This document shows, in pieces, positions 50,574 through 58,474 of a DNA stretch of 64,000 nucleotides. The notes beneath the pieces are model-generated. The model was not told the DNA's origin, did not search any database, and was given only the letters and a program-made list of their open reading frames with translations. The first letter of the stretch is position 1. Each line of letters opens with the position of its first letter. Made by a program: the position numbers and the translations under genes. Source of the DNA: Thiothrix sp. UBA5583 (lineage in GTDB: Bacteria > Pseudomonadota > Gammaproteobacteria > Thiotrichales > Thiotrichaceae). The stretch is from assembly GCA_002425225.1 (NCBI GenBank), contig DILV01000026.1:242695-306694 (forward strand), written 5' to 3'.

Positions 50574-50740
50574 GGTCTTGATCCTGCTTGCATAAAAAGC
50601 ACTATTTCTAATGCGCCCATAGGTTTATCAGAAATCCTTAGTGGCGACAAGTGTTAATGTTCGCAGTTTGAGAGACAGTAATGACGGTAGAAAGTTCCTG
50701 TTAAACAATGATTTAGTATTTAATTAAATGCTTATGTCTT

Positions 50741-51178
50741 TTAGGTCTGTAGCCAGAATGTAACAGGCCCGTCATTTACCAGTAATACCTGCATGTCAGC
50801 AGAGAAAATACCCTTCTGGATGTGAGTTAATTGCTGCAATGCACTATGACAAAAGGTGTCAAATAATATTTTCCCTTTATCCGGCGACGCGGCTGGTGTA
50901 AAACTCGGGCGCATCCCTTTGCGTGTATCCGCAGGTAATGTGAATTGGGGAACAACCAACAATTCTCCCTGGATGTCGAGCAGTGACAGGTTCATGCGCC
51001 CGTTTTCATCCGGGAAAATGCGGTAGTTCAGCACCCGGTGTAGCAACTTGTCGGCATGAGCCGGGGTGTCTTCTTTTTCCACCCCCAGCAGCAGCAGAAT
51101 GCCTTTCCCGATCTGCCCGACCGTGACACCTTCCACATCCACTTGGGCATGGGTAACACGCTGGATCAGGCCAATCAT
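50741..51178 (-). CDS. dtd: D-aminoacyl-tRNA deacylase
   Basis: 145 residues starting at ATG 51178 within the end of pip. MIGLIQRVTHAQVDVEG, the PQFTLPADTRKGMRPSF segment (SQxxL-type catalytic region) and NDGPVTFWLQ at the C-terminus (Gly-cisPro motif) are complete. It removes D-amino acids and glycine from mischarged tRNA. Co-transcribed with pip through a 4-base overlap. Confidence 0.93.
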   Translation of the reverse strand: MIGLIQRVTHAQVDVEGVTVGQIGKGILLLLGVEKEDTPAHADKLLHRVLNYRIFPDENGRMNLSLLDIQGELLVVPQFTLPADTRKGMRPSFTPAASPDKGKILFDTFCHSALQQLTHIQKGIFSADMQVLLVNDGPVTFWLQT

Positions 51179-52131
51179 TCCAGATGCTCCAGCAGTTTTT
51201 CGGTGGCTTCCACCAGCGCTTGCTGGATCAAGGGTTCGCTGGCAGCATGACCACAACCGGGGACAAGTTTGAAATCGGCGTTAGGCCATGCCTGATGCAG
51301 GGCGAAAGCCTGTTCTGGCGGGCAGATCATGTCGTAACGCCCATGAATGATACTGCCCGGCAAATGTGCAATACGGTGGGCGTCACGCAATAATTGATCG
51401 GGTTCCAGAAAGCCCTGATGGATGAAGTAATGTGCTTCGATACGTGCAACGCTCATGGCGGTGTAAGGGTCAGAAAAATGTGCCAGCACGCTGTCTTTGG
51501 TTTGCAGGTTGGCAGTGCGGCCTTCCCATATTGCCCAGGTTTTGGCAACCTGCATCCGCGCAATCTCGTTTTCCCCGGTCAGGCGTTTGTAATAGGCATC
51601 GACCAGATTGCCGCGTTCAGCTTCAGGAATGGGGGCAAGGTAATCCTGCCAGTAGTCGGGGTAAATACGCTCTACCCCGTGCCCCTGTTCGTAGAACCAG
51701 TCAATGTCCCGCTGGCGGCACAGGAAAATGCCACGCAGGATCATGCCACTGACCCGTGCCGGATACTGCTGGGCATAAGCCAGTGCCAGTGTCGAACCCC
51801 ACGAGCCACCGAATACCGCCCAGCGTTCAATGCCCAATTCTTCGCGGATCAGCTCCATGTCGGCTACCAGATCCCATGTGGTATTGCGTTCCAGTGAAGC
51901 ATGGGGACGCGAACGCCCGCAACCACGCTGATCAAACAGGATAATGCGGTAACGGGTTGGGTCGAAAAACTGGCGATGCCACGGTTCGCAGCCCGAGCCA
52001 GGCCCGCCATGCAGGAACACAATCGGCACACCGTAAGGATTGCCGCATTCCTCAACATAGAGTTCGTGCAACTCATCTGCCCGCAAGTAGAAGTGCCGGT
52101 TTTCATGAATGGGCGGGTAAAGTGGGCTCAA
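51175..52131 (-). CDS. pip: Proline iminopeptidase
   Basis: About 318 residues. HGGPGSG oxyanion loop, the nucleophile in GGSWGSTLALAYA, and Asp/His late in the sequence (GRYDMICP, GCGHAASEP) define the alpha/beta hydrolase family S33. It releases N-terminal proline. TTG at 52131 is chosen as the start because AGGAG lies seven bases upstream and the protein then begins SPLYPPI, as in homologues; the frame is open to 52233, which would overlap the regulator gene. Confidence 0.9.
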   Translation of the reverse strand: MSPLYPPIHENRHFYLRADELHELYVEECGNPYGVPIVFLHGGPGSGCEPWHRQFFDPTRYRIILFDQRGCGRSRPHASLERNTTWDLVADMELIREELGIERWAVFGGSWGSTLALAYAQQYPARVSGMILRGIFLCRQRDIDWFYEQGHGVERIYPDYWQDYLAPIPEAERGNLVDAYYKRLTGENEIARMQVAKTWAIWEGRTANLQTKDSVLAHFSDPYTAMSVARIEAHYFIHQGFLEPDQLLRDAHRIAHLPGSIIHGRYDMICPPEQAFALHQAWPNADFKLVPGCGHAASEPLIQQALVEATEKLLEHLE

Positions 52132-52168
52132 TGTTTGGCTCCTGTGTTTTTCAGTTATGGGTAGTATT

Positions 52169-52810
52169 TTACCACCGCGTCGGCAGTTTCCGCTCAATAT
52201 AAATCTGTTTGTTTTCCACCCTGATGTATCCACCCTTGCGCAAATCTCCTAGGATGCGGCTGACCATTTCCCGTGAAGAGCCAACCATTTCGGCAATTTC
52301 CTGATGGGTCAGGCGCGGGGTTATCTGGTTTTTTTCCCGTTCTTCTGCTTCACGAAGCAATACCCGTGCCACTCGTCCGTACACATCCAGCGTGGACAAG
52401 GAGCGAATGGTGTCATCCAGCGCCCGCAAACGGCTGGCGAGGATACGCAACATTGGCAGCAAGGTATCCGGGTGTGTTTCCACAAAGTGGTGGAAAGCAT
52501 CCTGGGTCAGGCGTAGCAGGCGGGTTTTGGCGACCGTCATCACCGAGGCGGAACGTGGCTCATTATCCAGCAGGCTGAGCTCACCGAAAAAGTCCCCTTT
52601 GTTGAGGAAAGACAGGATAGTTTGTCGCCCCTCTTCATCCGTTACGTACACTTTCAGGCGCCCCTCCAGCACGATGTACAGCGAATTGCTGTATTCGCCT
52701 TGGTTGATGATGACGCTGTTGCGTTCATGGCGTATTTCCAGGGTGAGTTTGAGTAAATGTTCAAACTGTTCTGCAGGCAGGTTTTGAAATAGTGGAATGT
52801 CGGCAAACAC
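52169..52810 (-). CDS. Crp/Fnr-family transcription regulator
   Basis: About 213 residues from GTG 52810, preferred because of the GAGGGGGGA upstream; ATG 52834 is an alternative. The sensor (IPLFQNLPAEQFEHLLKL, KGDFFGELSLLDNEPRSASV) keeps a cyclic-nucleotide-type cassette with GELSLLDNEPRSA, close to Crp-like proteins that lack the Fnr cysteines. The HTH is LTHQEIAEMVGSSREMVSRILGDL. The dyad at 52834-52851 upstream may be its own operator. Effector unknown. Confidence 0.88.
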   Translation of the reverse strand: MFADIPLFQNLPAEQFEHLLKLTLEIRHERNSVIINQGEYSNSLYIVLEGRLKVYVTDEEGRQTILSFLNKGDFFGELSLLDNEPRSASVMTVAKTRLLRLTQDAFHHFVETHPDTLLPMLRILASRLRALDDTIRSLSTLDVYGRVARVLLREAEEREKNQITPRLTHQEIAEMVGSSREMVSRILGDLRKGGYIRVENKQIYIERKLPTRW

Positions 52811-52833
52811 GGTGTTCCCCCCTCGGCGAATCA

Positions 52834-52851
52834 TGTGCCAAGTATGGCACA
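52834..52851. promoter_or_regulatory. Inverted repeat upstream of the Crp/Fnr gene
   Basis: TGTGCCA-AGTA-TGGCACA is a perfect 7-bp dyad, 24 bases before the GTG start. It resembles a Crp site (TGTGA-N6-TCACA) with altered inner bases. Autoregulation is a plausible inference. Confidence 0.5.
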
Positions 52852-52984
52852 GATACCATTCGGCGGTGATGTTGATACGTTCAAACCGCATAAGAAAAGG
52901 GAATTGCCAAAGAGGGGCAAAGCTGGACTATGCTTAGAAGATGGGTTTTGCATGGTAAATTTGAAATCTACACGGAGTTGATTT

Positions 52985-53320
52985 ATGCCAGCGACAACAA
53001 CAGGACGTGAGCAGGCAGGTGTTGTTCTTTCCAAACGTGGCAAGGTGACTGCCAAAGGGGCGGGACAGGAGCCGCGAATTCTCAAGCGTGGTGATGCGGT
53101 CTACGGGGATGACGTGGTGCACACCGTGCGGGGGGCGAATGTGCAATTGAAAATGCGTGACCGTAACATCGTGATGTTGCGGGGTGGCAGTACTTTCCGG
53201 GTCAGTATCTACCATCCGCGAGCCTCCAGTGAAGATGGCCTGCGTTATGAATACGTGGGCGGCATCCTGCGCGAAAGCCAGCGTGATGCCGTCAGTGCCG
53301 GGTTGGGAATCGGAGGCTAA
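52985..53320 (+). CDS. FecR-like domain protein
   Basis: 111 residues. ILKRGDAVYGDDVVHTVRGANVQLKMRDRNIVML with a Gly-Gly-Ser turn follows the FecR/LysM-like beta fold found in periplasmic regulators. No signal peptide or membrane segment is seen, so it is shorter than the usual anti-sigma FecR and may be cytoplasmic or truncated. Its stop overlaps the convergent znuA stop by four bases. Confidence 0.6.
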   Translation: MPATTTGREQAGVVLSKRGKVTAKGAGQEPRILKRGDAVYGDDVVHTVRGANVQLKMRDRNIVMLRGGSTFRVSIYHPRASSEDGLRYEYVGGILRESQRDAVSAGLGIGG

Positions 53321-54261
53321 CGCAAGCAGTCAGCAAAGCTGTTAGCCGCGTTTTGCAATAAAACCGTGTAGGTTTTGTCGTCCAGTGGTAGCCCCACCCC
53401 TAGCGGGTCGACTTGCCCAAGGTGAATGCTGCTGTTTTCCACCAGCGTCTTGATCAGGGCAGGCGAGAACTGTGGTTCTTCAAACAGGCATACCGCTTGC
53501 TTGTCGGCAATGATTTGGCGGATGTGGCTGACATGGCGAGCACCCGGTGAACGTGCCACATCTAGCGTGACGGCTCCGGCAAAGTTTAGGTCGTAATGCG
53601 TGTCGAAATGCTGCCATGCATCGTGGAAACTGAGGTAAGGTCGCCCACGCAAAGGTTCCAGTTGTTGGCGGATTTGCGTGTCAGTAGTCTGGATACGTTG
53701 CACCAGTTGTGCAGCGTTGTTTGCGTAGTCTTCCCGGTGGGCGGGGTCGGCTTGCGCCAGTACGCGGGCAATTTCATGAGTCATGGCAATGGCATTCTGC
53801 GGATTTAGCCACAGGTGTAAGTCTTTGCTGCTATTCGTGGGGGGAGTTTCATCATGTTGGTGGGTATCTGCGCGGTTTGCAGCGTGATAATGCGGCAGGC
53901 GGTTAGGTAAGTGTTGCAAGCCGGGTGTATCTGCTAGCGTAACGATGTGCGTGTGGCTGCCCAGACCTGTCAATGGTTTGTCGAGAAAGGTTTCTAGCCC
54001 GCTATCAATGCGAAAAATGACACGGGCGTTTTCCAGTGTGCGCATATCGGAAGGCTTGAGCGCATAATGGTGAGGTGATGTCCCATCTGGCAGCAACTGC
54101 TGTAACTCCAGCGCTTGATTGGCATCACCAGCCACCGCATACACCAGTGCTTGGACTGGCTTGATGGTACTGACAATCAACAGCCTGGATTCAGTTTCCT
54201 GCTGGCAGGACTGTAAAAGCGGTACGCACAGCAGCAGGAAAATCGTTAGAATACGCAGCAT
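53317..54261 (-). CDS. znuA: Zinc ABC transporter substrate-binding lipoprotein ZnuA
   Basis: 314 residues. Leader with a lipobox LLQSC. Metal ligands include HHYALKPSD, a His/Asp-rich loop (HYHAANRADTHQHDE), DLHLWLNPQNA, and late HLGQVDPLG. It belongs to the cluster A-I family and delivers zinc to ZnuBC. It is transcribed divergently from znuC with only 26 bases between the start codons, so both promoters must overlap or lie inside the genes; no obvious Zur box is visible. Confidence 0.9.
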   Translation of the reverse strand: MLRILTIFLLLCVPLLQSCQQETESRLLIVSTIKPVQALVYAVAGDANQALELQQLLPDGTSPHHYALKPSDMRTLENARVIFRIDSGLETFLDKPLTGLGSHTHIVTLADTPGLQHLPNRLPHYHAANRADTHQHDETPPTNSSKDLHLWLNPQNAIAMTHEIARVLAQADPAHREDYANNAAQLVQRIQTTDTQIRQQLEPLRGRPYLSFHDAWQHFDTHYDLNFAGAVTLDVARSPGARHVSHIRQIIADKQAVCLFEEPQFSPALIKTLVENSSIHLGQVDPLGVGLPLDDKTYTVLLQNAANSFADCLR

Positions 54262-54287
54262 TTTTTACTCTCAAACATTGACAGGTC

Positions 54288-55052
54288 ATGCCCAACACCT
54301 TTTTGGCAAAACTGGAACATATCAGCCTGGGCTTTGGGCAGCGTGTGATTTTGCACGATGTTGGCTTCGAAGTGTACCCGCAAAGCATTCTCACCCTGAT
54401 TGGCCCTAACGGTGCAGGCAAGTCGACCTTGCTCAAGGTATTGCTGGGTTTGCAGCAGGCAGACACGGGCAAGATCTGGCGTATGCCTGGTTTGCGGGTA
54501 GGTTACATGCCGCAAAAATTTCACCTTGACCGGCTGTTGCCCCTGACCGTAGAGCGTTTCATCGGTTTGCGTCTGCCTCGGCATGACCGGGAAGCTGTCA
54601 GGCAGAGTGCAGAAGAAACAGGGGTTATCGGCTTGCTGGGGCAGCCTGTGCAATCCTTGTCTGGCGGGGAGTGGCAGCGGGTGCTGCTGGCGCGTGCCTT
54701 GCTGGGCAAGCCGCATTTGCTAGTGCTAGATGAGCCGGGGCAAGGGGTAGATGTCACCGGGCTGAGCGACTTGTACCAGTTGATCAACCGCCTGAAACAG
54801 CAACATGGCTATGGGGTGCTGATGGTGTCGCATGACCTGCATCTGGTAATGGCTGCGACTGACCAGGTACTGTGCCTGAATGGGCATATCTGCTGTTCCG
54901 GGCAGCCGGAAGCGGTATCGCGCCACCCGGAATATTTGCGCCTGTTTGGTGACTGGCGTACCGCTGGGCTGGGAGTTTACACCCACCACCATGACCACCA
55001 ACATGATATGCACGGTTGCGTCATTCCCCACAAGGATAATTCGCATGGATGA
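54288..55052 (+). CDS. znuC: Zinc ABC transporter ATPase ZnuC
   Basis: 254 residues. Walker A GPNGAGKSTLL, signature QSLSGGEWQRVLLARAL, Walker B LLVLDEP with HDLHLVMA. The C-terminus carries a His-rich segment (YTHHHDHQHDM), frequent in ZnuC. znuB starts inside its stop region. Confidence 0.93.
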   Translation: MPNTFLAKLEHISLGFGQRVILHDVGFEVYPQSILTLIGPNGAGKSTLLKVLLGLQQADTGKIWRMPGLRVGYMPQKFHLDRLLPLTVERFIGLRLPRHDREAVRQSAEETGVIGLLGQPVQSLSGGEWQRVLLARALLGKPHLLVLDEPGQGVDVTGLSDLYQLINRLKQQHGYGVLMVSHDLHLVMAATDQVLCLNGHICCSGQPEAVSRHPEYLRLFGDWRTAGLGVYTHHHDHQHDMHGCVIPHKDNSHG

Positions 55053-55833
55053 TTTTGTCTGGCGTGCTTTGCTGGCAGGTGCGGCTGTGGTGCTGATGAG
55101 TGGTGTGCTGGGGGTATTTCTGCTGTGGCGGCGTATGGCTTATTTCGGCGACACCCTATCGCATTCGGCTTTGCTGGGGGTGGCAATCGGTCTGATGAGC
55201 GGTACGAGCCTGAATGTATGGATCATGTTGGTGTGTGTGCTGGTGGCGTTGCTGATGCTGTATGTACAGCATAATCCCGTACTGGGCAGCGATACCTTAC
55301 TGGGGATTATCGGGCACAGTGCGCTGGCAGTGGGTACGGTGGCACTCACATTCCTTCCAGAAGTCAGGGTTGATCTGATGGCTTACCTGTTTGGTGATAT
55401 TCTCGCGGTCAGCATGACGGATATTGTGTTGACCTGGGTGTTGGCAGGCGTGGTAGTTGGTGTCATGGCATGGATTTGGCGACCGCTGCTATCCCTGTCA
55501 GTCCATGCGGAGCTGGCACAGGTGGAAGGGGTAAATACCTGGCGCATCAGTGCTGTTTACATGCTGCTGGTGGCATTGATGGTGGCGGTGGCAATGAAAG
55601 TGATTGGCGTGTTGTTGCTGACCTCCCTGTTGATTATCCCGGCAGCAACTGCACGGCGCTTTGCTTCCACCCCGGAAATGATGGCGCTACTGGCAATTCT
55701 GGCGGGGGTGTTGGCGCTGCTGGGCGGCATGTTGCTTTCCCTGCAACTGGATACCCCGACAGGCCCTAGTATTGTGGTGGTTGCCAGTGCCCTGTTCATT
55801 CTGGTGCAACTGGTGCGACCATCCGGCACTTGA
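55045..55833 (+). CDS. znuB: Zinc ABC transporter permease ZnuB
   Basis: 262 residues with about eight hydrophobic spans, including RRMAYFGDTLSHSALLGVA, LLGIIGHSALAVG, and the metal-transporter segment AELAQVEGVNTWR. Permease of the ABC-3 family. ATG 55045 overlaps the znuC stop by eight bases. Confidence 0.92.
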   Translation: MDDFVWRALLAGAAVVLMSGVLGVFLLWRRMAYFGDTLSHSALLGVAIGLMSGTSLNVWIMLVCVLVALLMLYVQHNPVLGSDTLLGIIGHSALAVGTVALTFLPEVRVDLMAYLFGDILAVSMTDIVLTWVLAGVVVGVMAWIWRPLLSLSVHAELAQVEGVNTWRISAVYMLLVALMVAVAMKVIGVLLLTSLLIIPAATARRFASTPEMMALLAILAGVLALLGGMLLSLQLDTPTGPSIVVVASALFILVQLVRPSGT

Positions 55834-55857
55834 ATGGTGCGTAACAGCAAAAAATCC

Positions 55858-55874
55858 ATTGTGCGATGCACAAT
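55858..55874. promoter_or_regulatory. 17-bp palindrome upstream of coaD
   Basis: ATTGTGC-GAT-GCACAAT is a perfect 7-bp inverted repeat, 25 bases after znuB and 72 bases before coaD. It may be an operator; the loop is too short for a good terminator. Confidence 0.35.
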
Positions 55875-55927
55875 AACATGCTACAAGATCATGACACAGG
55901 GTTAGCCCTAATGTTTCTTGCCACTAA

Positions 55928-56461
<534 letters not shown>

Positions 56462-56523
56462 GGTCATCCCGATTATCATAATTTTGATACAGGTTAATGT
56501 TATCTTGCTGGGCTGGCTGCTAA

Positions 56524-56811
<288 letters not shown>

Positions 56812-56837
56812 TTTTCCTGCCGGTTTTGCCTGCACTG

Positions 56838-56857
56838 ACGCCCGCTGTTGCGGGCGT
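56838..56857 (+). terminator. Terminator between convergent genes
   Basis: ACGCCCGC and GCGGGCGT pair around TGTT and a T-rich tail follows. It ends the coaD-ferredoxin operon 26 bases after the stop. Confidence 0.7.
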
Positions 56858-56865
56858 TGCCGTTT

Positions 56866-58053
56866 TCAGAGGATGCGCAAAAAACTGAGCAACTGGTGCT
56901 TCTCGGTGACATCCAGCTCAATGGCTGGCAACTCATTGTCACGTCGCTGCCCGGTTTGACGGGATGCTTCCACATAATAATCCACCACTTCTTCCAGCGT
57001 TGCCATGCGCCCGTCATGAAAATAGGGGGCGGTTTGCGCCACATTGCGCAAGCCGGGAACCTTGAAAGCCCCTGCAAGCGCATGACGGCTGCGTGACAGG
57101 AATTTCAGTTCGCCACAATCGTCGGCGCTTGCATCACTGTATTCACCCAGACAGTTGAAACGGTCGGTCAGGATGGCATCCAGCACGGCGGCTCGTCCGC
57201 TGTCTTGCCCGAGGCTGCCAGTACCGATGTTCTGGAAAGTCTGGTTGCTGAGCAAAGGGCCGGAATGGCACAGGATGCATTGCGCCTTGCCGATAAACAG
57301 GCGTGCCCCGGCAGCAGCTTCCGGGGAAAGTGCTGTTTGCGGCAGGTTGTCAAGGGCATTGGCAGGTGGCGGTAGGCTGCTGACATAGGCGGCAATGGCC
57401 TTGCCCAGATGAGCGAAAGTACGGTCAACCTGCTGGCGTTGCTGGCTATCCATCTGTTTCCATGCCTGTAACTGCGTCAGCGTACCGTTGGGGCTGGCAT
57501 CTTCTGGCAGGTGTTGCCACCACTCACTGTCAGTCGGGGTGGCAAACAGTTGGGTAAATTGCTGGCGGTAGTGTGGGTCTTGCAGCAACAGGCGGATAAT
57601 GCGGGTACGGGTCAGGCCGTGTTCTGCCGGGTTTTCCAGGGGGGCAAGGGCTTGTGACCACAGACTGTCCTTGCGCCCATCCCAGAAAAACCAGTCGTTG
57701 TAGGCAACACCTGGCAGGGCAGGGGTATTGCGTGTGCCGCGTGCCAGTGCTTCCGCCACGGTTTTGCCATCGCTGAAAGCCTTGTCTGGCTGGTGACAGG
57801 TAGCACAGGCAACCTTGCCATTGCGGCTGAGACGTTGGTCAAAGAATAGTTGCCTGCCGAGATCAGCCGCTGCCGGATGGTGCTGGACGGCGTTGGAAGC
57901 ATCCTGTAGCGCAGGCAGGTTTTGCAGGCGCAGGGTTTGCAGGATGGCAAGTTCCTGTTCATTCCACGTGCTGCTGTCTTTTTCCGTCTGCCATGCCCAG
58001 CCTGCCAGCAAGGTACTGGCGAGCATGACAGCCGCCAGCCAGCCTGTTTTCAT
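56866..58053 (-). CDS. Dihaem cytochrome c peroxidase / MauG-family protein
   Basis: 395 residues. Signal-anchor (about 1-20). Haem sites C83-C86-H87 (CATCH) and C259-C262-H263 (CILCH). FDQRLSRNG near 70-80 and the later FHDGRMATLEEVVDYY are the usual MauG/CcpA segments. MauG makes the tryptophan tryptophylquinone cofactor; CcpA reduces peroxide. Last gene of the amine-oxidase operon, overlapping the FixH-like gene by one base. A role in cofactor maturation or in removing the peroxide formed by the oxidase is inferred. Confidence 0.9.
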   Translation of the reverse strand: MKTGWLAAVMLASTLLAGWAWQTEKDSSTWNEQELAILQTLRLQNLPALQDASNAVQHHPAAADLGRQLFFDQRLSRNGKVACATCHQPDKAFSDGKTVAEALARGTRNTPALPGVAYNDWFFWDGRKDSLWSQALAPLENPAEHGLTRTRIIRLLLQDPHYRQQFTQLFATPTDSEWWQHLPEDASPNGTLTQLQAWKQMDSQQRQQVDRTFAHLGKAIAAYVSSLPPPANALDNLPQTALSPEAAAGARLFIGKAQCILCHSGPLLSNQTFQNIGTGSLGQDSGRAAVLDAILTDRFNCLGEYSDASADDCGELKFLSRSRHALAGAFKVPGLRNVAQTAPYFHDGRMATLEEVVDYYVEASRQTGQRRDNELPAIELDVTEKHQLLSFLRIL

Positions 58054-58451
58054 CACAGCGAAAACCGGAAGACAACCTTTTCTGGTTGTGTACCGTTATC
58101 CAGCAGGAATCCCAGTACCCATTCACCCGGCATACTGAATTTCAGGCCATCAATGCGGTATGTGCCGTGTGTGTCGGTGGGAATGGCTTGCGGTGCGGTT
58201 GGCAGGCCGTGCCCGTGGGCTGGCATTCCGCCATCAACCGCCACCAGCAGGTTGGCAGGTACGGCTTGTGAACTTTGCAGGATCAGCTTGCATTCCTGAA
58301 ATGCACCCGGTATCGGTGCAGAGGCACACGACAGGGTAGCCTGATACGTGCCTTTGTCGCTGGGTTGTTGCAGATGCCAGGCATGATTGGGGTCTGCGCC
58401 ACAGCCTGCCAGCAGCAGGCCAAGGGTCAGGGTGAGCAATGTTTTTGGCAT
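58053..58451 (-). CDS. FixH/YtkA-like lipoprotein
   Basis: 132 residues with a lipobox (LLAGC). The mature part is an all-beta domain with DGGMPAHGHGLPTAP and MPGEWVLGFLL, similar to FixH/YtkA-type domains, where the Met and His residues suggest copper binding. It overlaps the MauG-like start. Copper delivery to the amine oxidase is a plausible inference. Confidence 0.72.
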   Translation of the reverse strand: MPKTLLTLTLGLLLAGCGADPNHAWHLQQPSDKGTYQATLSCASAPIPGAFQECKLILQSSQAVPANLLVAVDGGMPAHGHGLPTAPQAIPTDTHGTYRIDGLKFSMPGEWVLGFLLDNGTQPEKVVFRFSL

Positions 58452-58474
58452 GGTTGTTTGCTCCTGTCAGGTTT

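Noticed and set aside
52132-52233. Longer N-terminus of pip
   Set aside because: It would overlap the regulator gene by 65 bases and lacks a ribosome site, whereas TTG 52131 has AGGAG at good spacing.
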